Shown: positions 33,706 through 42,719 of the stretch, in pieces
Numbering within the stretch: the stretch's first letter is position 1
How the letters are laid out: each line of letters starts with the position of its first letter
NCBI GenBank assembly: GCA_902801585.1
Contig: CADCIU010000013.1
Coordinates: 1 to 46,848 of the forward strand
Length of the DNA stretch: 46,848 nt
Direction of reading: 5' to 3'
From: an uncultured Lachnospiraceae bacterium
GTDB taxonomy: Bacteria > Bacillota_A > Clostridia > Lachnospirales > Lachnospiraceae
Program-made: the position numbers and the translations under genes
Notes under the pieces: model-generated
What the model was told of the DNA's origin: nothing
What the model saw: the letters and a program-made list of their open reading frames with translations, nothing else
The model's database searches: none

Positions 33706-34682
33706 ATAACGGCTCCTGTCAGTTCCCTGACTGTCATAATATTGTGTCTGACCAAATACTGTTCCATGCCGCTTATGACCTTCTGTGTCAAATACGGGTC
33801 ATGGAAATTCATTGCTCCCACTGCCACCGCTGATGCGCCTGCCAGCATGAATTCGACCGCATCTTCCGCCGACGCGATGCCTCCCATGCCTATGATCGGG
33901 ATCCTGACGGCCTGCGCAGCCTGCCAAACCATTCTTACGGCAACGGGTTTGATGGCAGGTCCTGACAGCCCGCCTGTCTTATTGGCAAGCACGAATCGCC
34001 TTTTCTCAATGTCGATCTTCATCCCGGTGATCGTGTTGATCAGCGAGATCGCATCCGCGCCTCCCGCCTCCGCCGCTCGCGCCATTACGGCAATATCCGT
34101 CACGTTGGGAGTGAGTTTCATGATCACCGGCTGTCTCGCCGCTTTCTTGATCTCTCTCGTGATCTGTTCAAGACACTTGGGATCCTGCCCGAACTGGATC
34201 GCCCCCTGTTTGACATTGGGACAGGAGACATTGATCTCCAGCATATCCACAGGCTGGTCATAGAGACGCTCGACGACTTCCAGGTACTCTTCCTGCGTGT
34301 GGCCGCAGACATTGACAATGACCTTTGTATCAAACTGCTTCAAAAAAGCGAGATCCCTCTCGATAAACACATCGATCCCCGGATTCTGCAGCCCGATCGC
34401 ATTGAGCATGCCTCCGTACACCTCCGCGACGCGGGGTGTGGGATTTCCCTCCCACGGCACATTGGCAACACCTTTCGTCACCACGGCTCCCAGCTTGTTC
34501 AGGTCCACAAATTCTGAATACTCCATGCCGGATCCGAAGGTCCCGGACGCTGTCATCACAGGGTTCTTAAACTGAACGCCGGCGATCTCCACAGACATGT
34601 CAGGTCTCACTGCCCCGGTGTTTGCTGCGCTGCCGGTCTCACAGATCTCAGAACCGTTCCTGCTTTTGCCAAGTTCGTTCAT
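33702..34682 (-). CDS. pyrD: Dihydroorotate dehydrogenase B, catalytic subunit
   Basis: An FMN-dependent class 1B dehydrogenase in pyrimidine synthesis, working with PyrK and NAD. The active site Cys lies in INVSCPNVKQG; TASGTFGSGMEY, NAIGLQNPG, IISLINTITGM-like ISLINTITGMKID and GMGGI are the other typical FMN motifs. There is an extra N-terminal segment of about 28 residues before MSVEIAGVQF; a second methionine there (Met29) could also be a start. Its start overlaps the PyrK stop as TGATG. Confidence 0.96.
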   Translation of the reverse strand: MNELGKSRNGSEICETGSAANTGAVRPDMSVEIAGVQFKNPVMTASGTFGSGMEYSEFVDLNKLGAVVTKGVANVPWEGNPTPRVAEVYGGMLNAIGLQNPGIDVFIERDLAFLKQFDTKVIVNVCGHTQEEYLEVVERLYDQPVDMLEINVSCPNVKQGAIQFGQDPKCLEQITREIKKAARQPVIMKLTPNVTDIAVMARAAEAGGADAISLINTITGMKIDIEKRRFVLANKTGGLSGPAIKPVAVRMVWQAAQAVRIPIIGMGGIASAEDAVEFMLAGASAVAVGAMNFHDPYLTQKVISGMEQYLVRHNIMTVRELTGAVI

Positions 34683-35473
34683 CAGATCTCCACCTCCTTC
34701 GCATCAAATACCGGGCCTTCCGTACAGATCCTCGCGTTATGCACATGAGAATGACTATCGACGCTCACAGTCTTTGTGACACAGCCAAGGCAGGCTCCGA
34801 CACCGCACGCCATTCTCTCTTCCAGTGATATGTAAGCCGGGATCCCTTGCTCTTCCGCATACTGTTTGACTGCGCGGAGCATAGGCATAGGCCCGCAGGC
34901 GCATATGACATCTGCAGACACTTCATTCTCTCTCACCGCATCGAGGACGTTGCCCTTCGTTCCGACACTTCCGTCCTCCGTGGCAATGAGGAGCCTGGCA
35001 TACTGCTCCAGCTCATGCGTCAGAAAGAGGTCTCCGTTCCTATAGCCCATGACTGCCGTGACCTCTGCCGCGCTCTTCCCGTGAAGGACTGCGGCCAGCT
35101 CCAGCATAGGCGGAATTCCGATCCCTCCTCCGAGCAAAAGTACTCTTTTCCCCATCAGCTTTCCCGTGTCATACCCGTTTCCGAGCACGCCCAGAAGGTC
35201 CACTTGATCACCGGTCTTAAGCCCGGCAAACGATGCGGTTCCTTCACCGGCGATCCTGTAGACAAAGCGGAGTTCCCGTTCTGCGGCATTCCATCTGCAA
35301 ATGCTGATCGGTCTCGGGAGGAGCATCGCAGGGCTGTTTGTATAGATACCGGCAAACTGTCCGGGCTCGACCCGGTCCGGTTCCTCCCCTTTCGGATACC
35401 GGAGCGTCATACTGTAGATCCCTTCCGCAAGGCGGCAGGAATCGGTCACTGTCATCTGCGTTTTCTTCTTCAT
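34682..35473 (-). CDS. pyrK: Dihydroorotate dehydrogenase B, electron-transfer subunit
   Basis: A flavoprotein of the ferredoxin-NADP reductase type that links PyrD to NAD. The FAD-binding motif is RPISICRWNAAERE (about 55-68), the NAD domain has LLLGGGIGIPPMLELAAV, and the C-terminal [2Fe-2S] ligands are CGVGACLGC with the fourth Cys in RICTEGPVF. 263 residues, typical. The start has AGGAATAAGC. It lies only 9 bp after plsC. Confidence 0.95.
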   Translation of the reverse strand: MKKKTQMTVTDSCRLAEGIYSMTLRYPKGEEPDRVEPGQFAGIYTNSPAMLLPRPISICRWNAAERELRFVYRIAGEGTASFAGLKTGDQVDLLGVLGNGYDTGKLMGKRVLLLGGGIGIPPMLELAAVLHGKSAAEVTAVMGYRNGDLFLTHELEQYARLLIATEDGSVGTKGNVLDAVRENEVSADVICACGPMPMLRAVKQYAEEQGIPAYISLEERMACGVGACLGCVTKTVSVDSHSHVHNARICTEGPVFDAKEVEI

Positions 35474-35482
35474 GCTTATTCC

Positions 35483-36229
35483 TTAATTCTTTTGAATGAG
35501 TCCCTCGTTTTTTCTGTACGTCTCCTCCATGATGGCTTTTACCCTGTCCGGGAGCTCCTTCTGCGCATCGCGGTCCATATCGGCAGTTTCGATCGCATCG
35601 CCGAATTCGATGACCACCGGCACTCTCTTGAGCCTTGGATAGTGATCTTCAAACAAATCGCCCATGCCGACGAGCGTCACCGGAATGACCGGCACCTTGG
35701 CTTTGGTCGCAATCTTAAAACTTCCGGCGTGGAAGGGAAGGAATGTTCCCTCTTCCTTGCATCTTGTCCCCTCCGGAAAGATGAACATGGAAATGCCTTC
35801 CTTCACATAATCGATCGCCTTCAGGATGGTCTTCAGTCCCTGCCTGGGATCCTCTCTGTCGAGAAACAGGCAGTGGATCTCTTGCATGATCAGCGCGATC
35901 GGCGTATTCTGCAGCTCTTTTTTGGCCACAAACCCGACAGGATAGGTGATCAGCGACCCTGCAAGGATAATGTCAAAAATACTCCTGTGGTTTCCAACAA
36001 ATAAGACCGCTCTGTCCTGAGGGACCTTCTCCAGTCCGATCACGGTCGCCTTCCCTCCTGCCAGAAGCCACAAGCCCTTCATCGCAAATCTCGCGTACCC
36101 GTGACGGAACTTTGTACAAGAGCCCGGGCTGGCCTTTTCGATCAGCCATGTGATCAGATGAAGCGGCAGGTCGATCAGTATGACCAGCGCCGCAAATAAC
36201 AGTGCGATCAGCACTCGAATTACCCACAT
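35483..36229 (-). CDS. plsC: 1-acyl-sn-glycerol-3-phosphate acyltransferase
   Basis: A PlsC-type acyltransferase making phosphatidic acid. The catalytic HX4D is GNHRSIFD (His81, Asp86), followed by FIFPEGTRCKEEG (acyl-acceptor motif) and VPVIPVTLVG. The N-terminus has a hydrophobic segment for membrane association (residues 3-30). 248 residues. Start preceded by AAAGGA. It opens the pyrK-pyrD-ispE run, so phospholipid and pyrimidine synthesis share a transcript. Confidence 0.94.
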   Translation of the reverse strand: MWVIRVLIALLFAALVILIDLPLHLITWLIEKASPGSCTKFRHGYARFAMKGLWLLAGGKATVIGLEKVPQDRAVLFVGNHRSIFDIILAGSLITYPVGFVAKKELQNTPIALIMQEIHCLFLDREDPRQGLKTILKAIDYVKEGISMFIFPEGTRCKEEGTFLPFHAGSFKIATKAKVPVIPVTLVGMGDLFEDHYPRLKRVPVVIEFGDAIETADMDRDAQKELPDRVKAIMEETYRKNEGLIQKN

Positions 36230-36262
36230 AATAATCTAATCCTTTCTTAATTCTATCTTGGT

Positions 36263-36315
36263 TTCTTATCTTAGCTTCTTATTCCCAGCTTCTTATTCCC
36301 AGCTTCTTATCTTGG
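36263..36315 (-). repeat. Tandem 14-bp repeat in the plsC leader
   Basis: Two exact copies of TTCTTATTCCCAGC (36276-36289, 36290-36303) are flanked by partial copies (TTCTTATCTTAGC and TTCTTATCTTGG). On the plsC transcript they read as purine-rich GAAGCTGGGAATAA units ahead of the ribosome binding site. Confidence 0.65.
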
Positions 36316-36469
36316 TTGCAAATGATCGTCATCCGTCAGCTTTTAACGTCATTGCATACGAAATCATTTTAATTATAACAGAAAAACCAAATTGTGCCAC
36401 TGTACCTGACGCGCTTAAGACATGCTATACTGTAATTGTCACAATAACCGGCAAGAGGGAGAAAACCGT

Positions 36470-37741
36470 ATGCTGTTTATCAAGAATTGTTATCTGATCG
36501 ATCCCGCTTCCGACACAGAGGGAATGCGCGATATCGTCATCCATGACGGCCGTTTTCTCAAAATAGGAAAGCATCTTACGCCCGAAGAGGGCGCTCACGT
36601 GATCGACGCCTCAGGTCTGACCGCCTGCCCGGGGCTGATCGATACACACTCCCATTTCCGCGATCCCGGATTTACCTACAAGGAAGATCTTGCCTCCGGG
36701 GCCAGGGCAGCCGTAAAGGGCGGTTACACTTCTGTCCTCCTGATGGCAAACACCAAGCCCTCCGTGGACTGCCCGGAAGTCTTAAAGGATATCCTGGAGC
36801 GCGGGCGGGAAGTTCCGGTCCATCTGTACAGCTGTGCCAACGTGACCCGGGGCATGGCCGGAAAGGAACTGACGGACCTGAAAGCGCTGGCGGACTGCGG
36901 GGCCAAAGGTTTTACAGATGACGGAGTCCCTGTTATGGACAGCGCGCTCCTTGAACAGGCCCTCCGCAGGGCAAAGGCGCTCGGCCTGCCGGTGAGTCTG
37001 CATGAAGAGGATAAGCAGTACATCACGGAAAACGGCATCCATGGCGGCGGAACAGCCGCACAGTCTCTGGGACTTACAGGTTCTCCCCGCGAAGCGGAAT
37101 ACACGCTGATTGCGAGGGATGTCGAAATCGCCGCTGCGCTGAACGCTCCTCTGTGCATACAGCATATCAGTACGGAGGAGGGTGTCGAGTATGTCCGCCG
37201 CGCCCGCAGAGATCACCCCTCCATTCACGCGGAGGCAACACCCCATCACTTCTCCCTGACAGAAGATGCGATCCTAAGGTGCGGCACCCTTGCCAAAGTC
37301 AACCCGCCTCTTCGGACTGAGAGGGACCGGATGGCGATCATCCGAGGATTACAGGACGGGACGATCGACCTGATCGCAACGGACCACGCGCCCCATGCCG
37401 CCGATGAGAAAGAAAAGCCTTTTGTCCAGGCTCCCAGCGGTATGATCGGTCTGGAGACCGCGCTCTCTCTTGCAATACGCCATCTCGTGCAGCCCGGTCA
37501 TCTGACCATGATGCAGATGCTTGCCTGCCTGACATGCAATCCGGCCGATTTCTATCATCTGCCGGCCGGCCGCATTGAGTGCGGTGCGCCTGCGGATCTG
37601 ACACTCTTTGCTCCAGACGAGCACTGGATCGTCCGCTCGGAATTTGCGTCAAAATCCTGCAACTCGCCCTTCATCGGAGAAATACTCCCCGGCGTCGTGC
37701 ACTACACGATCGTCTCCGGCAGCGTCGTTTACCGCCGCTGA
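36470..37741 (+). CDS. pyrC: Dihydroorotase
   Basis: Catalyses ring closure of carbamoyl-aspartate in pyrimidine synthesis. Class I motif DTHSHFRDPGFTYKED (metal His60 and His62), followed by HEEDKQYI, QHISTEEGVEY and the ATDHAPHAADEK signature. The frame is open upstream, but the start is the ATG at 36470, preceded by GAGGGAG, giving 423 residues. It is divergent from plsC-pyrK-pyrD; both sets may be induced together though no PyrR-type leader is recognised. Confidence 0.95.
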   Translation: MLFIKNCYLIDPASDTEGMRDIVIHDGRFLKIGKHLTPEEGAHVIDASGLTACPGLIDTHSHFRDPGFTYKEDLASGARAAVKGGYTSVLLMANTKPSVDCPEVLKDILERGREVPVHLYSCANVTRGMAGKELTDLKALADCGAKGFTDDGVPVMDSALLEQALRRAKALGLPVSLHEEDKQYITENGIHGGGTAAQSLGLTGSPREAEYTLIARDVEIAAALNAPLCIQHISTEEGVEYVRRARRDHPSIHAEATPHHFSLTEDAILRCGTLAKVNPPLRTERDRMAIIRGLQDGTIDLIATDHAPHAADEKEKPFVQAPSGMIGLETALSLAIRHLVQPGHLTMMQMLACLTCNPADFYHLPAGRIECGAPADLTLFAPDEHWIVRSEFASKSCNSPFIGEILPGVVHYTIVSGSVVYRR

Positions 37742-37786
37742 AAGTCTGTTTTTTTGAACGACTGCCCCTACTGAATACCAAATAAA

Positions 37787-37838
37787 AAGCCATGGCTCTG
37801 CGCCTGATCCGAAACGGATCGGCAAAGAGCTATGGCTT
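37787..37838. terminator. Bidirectional terminator between pyrC and lacI-type gene
   Basis: AAGCCATGGCTCT pairs with AGAGCTATGGCTT around an inner GATCCG/CGGATC hairpin, T- and A-rich on both sides; placed between convergent genes. Confidence 0.75.
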
Positions 37839-37843
37839 ATTAT

Positions 37844-38869
37844 TTACGAAATCTTTTTGACTGTGCCCCGGATCACCAGTCTGGTTTCCATCCGGATCTC
37901 CATAGACTCCGGTTTTCTGCCTTGTATAAGGCCGATCAGTGTTTTGGCGGCCACCCTTCCCTTTTCATCCGCATCCTGATGGACCGTTGTGAGTCTGGGG
38001 GTGCAGATCTTGGAAAAGAGATTGTCATCAAAGCCTATGACCGACAGATCATCCGGAATCCGGAATCCCTTCTCCGCGAGCGCCGCCATGATGATCACCG
38101 CGTAGATGTCCGAGCAGCAGAACAAAGCCGTATATTCCCGCACTCTGACACTGATCTCCTCAATATTCCTGACGATCTCATCTCTGCTGGGCTTTAAAAG
38201 AAAGAAGTTGTGGTCGCTGTATTCAATGCCCGCTTCCCGCAGCGCTTTTCGATATCCCCAGAAACGAGCCCTGTCGACGCCGACACTGTTGTCTGTCAGA
38301 AAGCCGATCCGACGGTGTCCGTTATCGATGAGATAGCGGATCGCCTCGTATGTGCTGTGCTCGTCATCGAGACCGACATTGACAAAACTGTCGTTCTTCT
38401 CGCTGCTGTACGTGTCGATACAGACAATGGGTTTATGATATTTGGCAGCCACGCGTTCGGCGTCGTCGTCCATCATGCAGAAGAGGATCAGCCCGTCGAC
38501 GTTCCAGATCGACACTTGCTGTATGATCTCCGCGATGTCATCGGAAATATACAACATCATATAGTATCCCGCCTCACGGACTGCCTTTTCGATGCCTCCG
38601 ATCATCTCGGACACAAAGGGATCACTGAGGATACTGTCGTTGTACCAGCGTCTGAAAGCCAGCGATTTAAGGACTACGCCTATGATCTTGGACTGTCCCT
38701 GTGCCAGATTGCGCGCGTTGATATTGGGAACGTATTCCACCTCTTCAAGGAATTTCTGCACACGCTCGATGGTCTCCGCCGATACCTCTCTTGTCTTTCC
38801 GTGGATCACATTGGACACCGTTGTCGTGCTAAGTCCCAGCCTGGACGCAATCTCTTTGATCGTAATCAT
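37844..38869 (-). CDS. LacI-family transcriptional regulator
   Basis: A 341-residue regulator: residues 1-60 hold the helix-turn-helix and hinge (TIKEIASRLGLSTTTVSNVI, then VEYVPNINARNLAQGQ), and the rest is a periplasmic-binding-protein-like effector domain (GVVLKSLAFRRWYND, IGFLTDNSVGVDRARFWGYR, VIGFDDNLFSKICTPRLTTV). The ligand is probably a sugar. Start with GAGGGG. No sugar transporter or hydrolase is adjacent except GH3 (39614-42523), two genes away beyond QueT on the same strand, so its target is not clear. Confidence 0.92.
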   Translation of the reverse strand: MITIKEIASRLGLSTTTVSNVIHGKTREVSAETIERVQKFLEEVEYVPNINARNLAQGQSKIIGVVLKSLAFRRWYNDSILSDPFVSEMIGGIEKAVREAGYYMMLYISDDIAEIIQQVSIWNVDGLILFCMMDDDAERVAAKYHKPIVCIDTYSSEKNDSFVNVGLDDEHSTYEAIRYLIDNGHRRIGFLTDNSVGVDRARFWGYRKALREAGIEYSDHNFFLLKPSRDEIVRNIEEISVRVREYTALFCCSDIYAVIIMAALAEKGFRIPDDLSVIGFDDNLFSKICTPRLTTVHQDADEKGRVAAKTLIGLIQGRKPESMEIRMETRLVIRGTVKKIS

Positions 38870-39033
38870 TTCGAATCCCCTCCCGGCGCGGTATTTGAAG
38901 TCATGGTACTTTAGTCCGGCCGCGCCTGTCTTATCATTATATCAGACCCCCTATATAAGTTCAGTCTTTTCTTGTCTTTTTAACAAAGCTGTGATACGTT
39001 ACAAAAAGCACCGAAGGAAAGAGGGATAGCACA

Positions 39034-39543
39034 ATGAATGAGAACATGAACAGTCCGGTGAACAAAACATATTATATTGCCTGTGCAGCGCTGATCGCAG
39101 CGCTCTATACCGTCCTGACTGTGATCGCTGCAGGTTTCAACCTGGCCAGCGGCGCCATACAGGTCCGCTTTTCGGAGTGCCTGACGATCCTGCCGTTCTT
39201 TACCTCCGCCGCCATCCCAGGCCTGACGCTCGGATGTCTTATCAGCAACCTGATCACGGGCTGCGCGCTGCCCGACATCATTTTCGGTACGCTGGCAACA
39301 CTGCTCGGCGCCCTGGGAAGCTATGCTCTGCGGCGGAACCGATACCTCTGTTCGATCCCGCCGGTCGTTTCCAACGCTTTGATCATTCCTTTTGTACTCA
39401 CCTACGCCTACCATATTCCGGGAGGGATCCCCTTTTTCATGCTGACGGTCGGACTGGGTGAGCTGATCTCCTGCATGGTATTTGGACAGATCCTGCTGTC
39501 TGCGCTTTTAAAGGTCCGCGGGAGGATCTTTACAAGCTTATGA
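39034..39543 (+). CDS. queT: QueT-family queuosine-precursor transporter
   Basis: A 169-residue ECF-type substrate-binding membrane protein of the QueT family, which takes up preQ1 or related deazapurines. About five membrane segments. Characteristic is ALIAALYTVLTVIAAGFNLA followed by AIQVRFSECLTILPFF and GCALPDIIFGTLATLLGALG. It would need a general ECF energising module from elsewhere. GAGGG lies 8 nt before the start. No preQ1-I or preQ1-II riboswitch is recognised in the 165 bp upstream. Confidence 0.9.
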   Translation: MNENMNSPVNKTYYIACAALIAALYTVLTVIAAGFNLASGAIQVRFSECLTILPFFTSAAIPGLTLGCLISNLITGCALPDIIFGTLATLLGALGSYALRRNRYLCSIPPVVSNALIIPFVLTYAYHIPGGIPFFMLTVGLGELISCMVFGQILLSALLKVRGRIFTSL

Positions 39544-39613
39544 TTCATTTCCGGCGGTTTGCTTTCTGCCAGATCATTCCCTGCCAGAGCTTTCCCGCTC
39601 AGTTTTTTTCGGT

Positions 39614-42523
39614 TCAGTTTATATCCGCACTGTTCCGGTTTCTCCTCCCGGCTTCTCTCTTTTTCTGCGCCATTCTGTAAGCGGCTGCCCTTGCGCGCCT
39701 CCACTGCCTGTACGAGTACCACATCAGGAAAGCGCTCGTCAAAAAAGCAAGCAGATAGGCCAGCATCCGATAGAGCTTCCAGTGCGGCGCCTTATAATCC
39801 AAAATGGTCTGCGGTCCGATCCCGTTCATCGCATTGCTCCTTGAAACGTTCCTGAGGATCCTTCCTGCAGCATTCCGGAATCTGGCGCGCACGCCGTATG
39901 TCAACACTCCCCCTTTGAGCTTATAGCAGTTGTTGGACGCATTCTGCCACAGATCTGTCCCCGCTTCGAGTCCCTCGAGGATATCCGCATAGGAATCTGT
40001 CTTTTCACTGATCTTGTCCGTCATAACGATCCCGGTAAATCCCCATTCACCCCGCAGTACGTCTGTCAAAAGACCGGCATGTCCTCCGCACCATCTCGGC
40101 CCGATGCGGTTCATTCCCGCCATGATCGCCTTCTGCCCGGAACCTCCGTCTCTGAGTGCGATCTCAAAAGGACGGAGATAGAGCTCTCTGAGCGCCTGCT
40201 CCGATATCATGACACAGACGCCGGTGCTGTTTATCTCCTGGTCTCTAAGCACCATCTTTCCGATCACCGGGATCACTCCTTTTCCGGAGAGTCCGCGGCA
40301 AATCGCCGCAGCCATCCTGCCGGTCAGGAAGCTGTCCTCCGAAAAGCTGTCGCAGTTTCTGCCTCCCATGGGCGTGCGGTGCAGGTTCAGGGACGGCAGC
40401 TGCCAGTAAGTGATACCCGCCTGCAAAGCCTCCTCGCCGATCAAATGACCCGCCTGCAGAATAAGATCCGTATTCCATGTGGCCGCCATGACCGTCGGAG
40501 AAGGAAAGACTACTCCCCTCTTGTCCCCGTATTTTGCCGGAAGACCGGCCGCATATTCACTGATCAGTGCCTGTGGAGATGAGCAGCTGAGTACTTCATT
40601 GACGAGCCCCCCTCCTTTGCGCACGAGAGAATAGGTCTCTCTCCACGTCAGCTGATCCAGCATGGATCCCCATCGGTAATCGTCAAAAGCAACATCTCTG
40701 AGCTCTGCGAGGCTCGTGTTCTTCTCTCCGTGTGCCGTATTGTAGACCGGCGCGCCGGCATTGTTGTCCTCGCCGCTTGACACGCGCAGAAGTTCCAGAA
40801 AAGAAGAGGAAGCTCGGAAGGCGCCGCCTTGCCATACCGAAGGCCAGGTTCCCTCCCAGTTCTTTCTGCTCAGCATCACAAAATCCGCATCGTATTGGAG
40901 CGGATCCGCTTCCCGAAACCGGGTGCGGATCTTTTCTCCCGTCGCAGATGAATCGGAATAGGTCTTATAGTCTTTTGACAGGTCAAATTTCTCCACAAGG
41001 CCGCCGTCGCCGGTCCCGCTCATGGCTGCCGCCTTGCCCTTTCCCTTATAGAGGATGAAATTGTTCACCGCGGCGTGCGCGTCCTGTGCCGCTGTGATCA
41101 GGCAGGTACCCTCATCAAGGATATAGGTGCCTTTTCCGTATGCGTCAAACGTCCTGAATATGTCCTCGCTGATCGTCATCTTGACTTTTTCCGATTCGCC
41201 CGGTGCGATCATTTTGGTCTTTGCAAAGCCCACCAGCTCTGCGGAAGGTGTCTCGATCCCGTTCTCCGACGCATAGTTCGTATACGGTCTCTGCAAATAG
41301 AACTGCACGATCTCTTTGCCCTCGCAGTCGCCGGTATTGCGGACCTCTACCGTGATCTCATATCCTTTTTTGCCCATCGCCATCTTCATGCCGCCCAGTT
41401 CAAAAGAGGTATAGGAGAGACCGTGACCGAAGGGATATGCCACCACGCTGTCATAATCAAAGCTGCCGCCAAAGCCTGTCCCCTGCACGGCGTCCTCGTA
41501 GCGTGTCTCGTAATAGCGATACCCCACGTACATCCCCTCTGAGTAGGACAGATACTTGTCCCCGAAAGCCTCGGAGCTGCTCGTGATGGAATAATCTCCC
41601 AGATTGGCCGCTGCAGGCGAGCTGAAGCTGTTGTATACATAAGTGTCCGGAAGACCGCCCGACGGATTGACTTTACCGCTGAGTACTTCCGCCAGCGCCT
41701 TCATTCCGTTTTGGCCCAGGTCTCCCGTCCAGAGACAGGCGTCTACATTGTATTCATTGATAAACCCCATCTCCATCGGGTTCTCTGTATTGAGCACCGC
41801 GATCACCGTGTCAAAGTGCTCATTCACATATTCAAACAGGCCTCTCTCTTCTTCTGTCAGCTGAAGCGCTTTCGCCCCTGTGATCACTTCTTTGGGTTCT
41901 TCTTCCTCCGTAAAGGTCACCGCAGGCTCGAAAAAGTCGCTGCTGCTCCCGCTTCGTCCGATCACGACGACTGCGGCTTCCGAAAAGTTCTCAAAACTCT
42001 TCTCCACTTTTCCGGAAAACGAATTGCCGCCGCCTCTGTCAGTGAAGTCCCACAGTTTGTCGTTGACATGGATCTTCTCCTCTTCCAGCGCGTCTTTCAT
42101 TGTCTGCGGGCTCGAGACCTCCGCAGAGGAGGAGTAAACCGGTTTCACGGAAGCTCTGCCGAAGACACTGATCTGCGCACCTCTGCGGAGCGGCAGCACA
42201 TCGCCGTCGTTTTTCAGAAGAACGATTCCCTCCCTGAGGATATCTGCCGCGATCTGGGCACCGTCTTCCCGCAGCTCCTCGGGATCGGAATACTCTTTCT
42301 CATAATACTGCGGGCCCTCTTCTCCCTTGATCTCATAAGCCTTCTGGCCAAATGCCAGGCGAATGGACTGTTCCCGGTCAGACGCCGCCCTTCCTGCTGC
42401 CACGGTCCCCGCGATCAGCGCGACGGCCAGTACTGCGGAAAGGACCGCCCTGCGGCGCAGGACATCGATACGCCTGCGGCGTTTTGTATGATTCTTCGTT
42501 GTACGACCTTGTTTTTCACTCAT
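39614..42523 (-). CDS. Membrane-anchored GH3 family protein with permuted domain order
   Basis: A 969-residue glycoside-hydrolase-family-3 protein. Order is reversed: after an N-terminal membrane helix (26-44) comes the GH3 C-terminal domain (ILREGIVLLKNDGDVLPL, 97-113), then a fibronectin-III-like domain, and last the TIM-barrel-type domain (GITYWQLPSLNLHRTPMGGR, IALRDGG, MAGMNRIGP). The nucleophile is expected at Asp836 in TGIVMTDK. The usual KHF substrate-contact motif reads GKMVLRDQE, so the His is Met. A second membrane helix (917-936) and a basic tail close it, so both ends are cytoplasmic and the enzyme part extracellular. Reverse order is known in Ruminococcus albus beta-glucosidase. 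Catalytic activity is uncertain. No good ribosome binding site. Confidence 0.85.
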   Translation of the reverse strand: MSEKQGRTTKNHTKRRRRIDVLRRRAVLSAVLAVALIAGTVAAGRAASDREQSIRLAFGQKAYEIKGEEGPQYYEKEYSDPEELREDGAQIAADILREGIVLLKNDGDVLPLRRGAQISVFGRASVKPVYSSSAEVSSPQTMKDALEEEKIHVNDKLWDFTDRGGGNSFSGKVEKSFENFSEAAVVVIGRSGSSSDFFEPAVTFTEEEEPKEVITGAKALQLTEEERGLFEYVNEHFDTVIAVLNTENPMEMGFINEYNVDACLWTGDLGQNGMKALAEVLSGKVNPSGGLPDTYVYNSFSSPAAANLGDYSITSSSEAFGDKYLSYSEGMYVGYRYYETRYEDAVQGTGFGGSFDYDSVVAYPFGHGLSYTSFELGGMKMAMGKKGYEITVEVRNTGDCEGKEIVQFYLQRPYTNYASENGIETPSAELVGFAKTKMIAPGESEKVKMTISEDIFRTFDAYGKGTYILDEGTCLITAAQDAHAAVNNFILYKGKGKAAAMSGTGDGGLVEKFDLSKDYKTYSDSSATGEKIRTRFREADPLQYDADFVMLSRKNWEGTWPSVWQGGAFRASSSFLELLRVSSGEDNNAGAPVYNTAHGEKNTSLAELRDVAFDDYRWGSMLDQLTWRETYSLVRKGGGLVNEVLSCSSPQALISEYAAGLPAKYGDKRGVVFPSPTVMAATWNTDLILQAGHLIGEEALQAGITYWQLPSLNLHRTPMGGRNCDSFSEDSFLTGRMAAAICRGLSGKGVIPVIGKMVLRDQEINSTGVCVMISEQALRELYLRPFEIALRDGGSGQKAIMAGMNRIGPRWCGGHAGLLTDVLRGEWGFTGIVMTDKISEKTDSYADILEGLEAGTDLWQNASNNCYKLKGGVLTYGVRARFRNAAGRILRNVSRSNAMNGIGPQTILDYKAPHWKLYRMLAYLLAFLTSAFLMWYSYRQWRRARAAAYRMAQKKREAGRRNRNSADIN

Positions 42524-42571
42524 AATATATGTGTTTCGTCCCTTTAGTTAATGTCATCTGTGATGCGAACA

Positions 42572-42610
42572 TCGTATTACCAACATTGTAATATGAATAT
42601 TGTAATACGA
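42572..42610. promoter_or_regulatory. Three copies of GTAATAYGA between the GH3 and response-regulator genes
   Basis: TCGTATTAC (42572-42580, inverted), GTAATATGA (42588-42596) and GTAATACGA (42602-42610) form an 8-bp inverted repeat with an extra direct copy. They lie 50-90 bp before the GH3 start and about 110 bp before the plus-strand gene, a likely regulator site. Confidence 0.45.
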
Positions 42611-42675
42611 AAGTCTCTTTTTTTCTTCCAAAATATCTTTTCCAAAGCTTCCTATCCCAAGCTTCACAGCCTATG

Positions 42676-42684
42676 TGGTATAAT
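42676..42684 (+). promoter_or_regulatory. Extended -10 promoter of the response-regulator gene
   Basis: TGGTATAAT is a perfect extended -10 36 bp before the ATG at 42720; no clear -35 is seen. GGAGGG lies 7 nt before the ATG. Confidence 0.6.
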
Positions 42685-42719
42685 GCAGTCTGAGTACAGT
42701 TATACGGACGGAGGGTTAT

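Noticed and set aside
38992..39003. TGATACGTTACA as a LacI-family operator before queT
   Set aside because: Only a partial palindrome around ACGT; too weak to list as a feature.
38870..39033. preQ1 riboswitch upstream of queT
   Set aside because: Neither the preQ1-I core nor a preQ1-II-like layout could be found.
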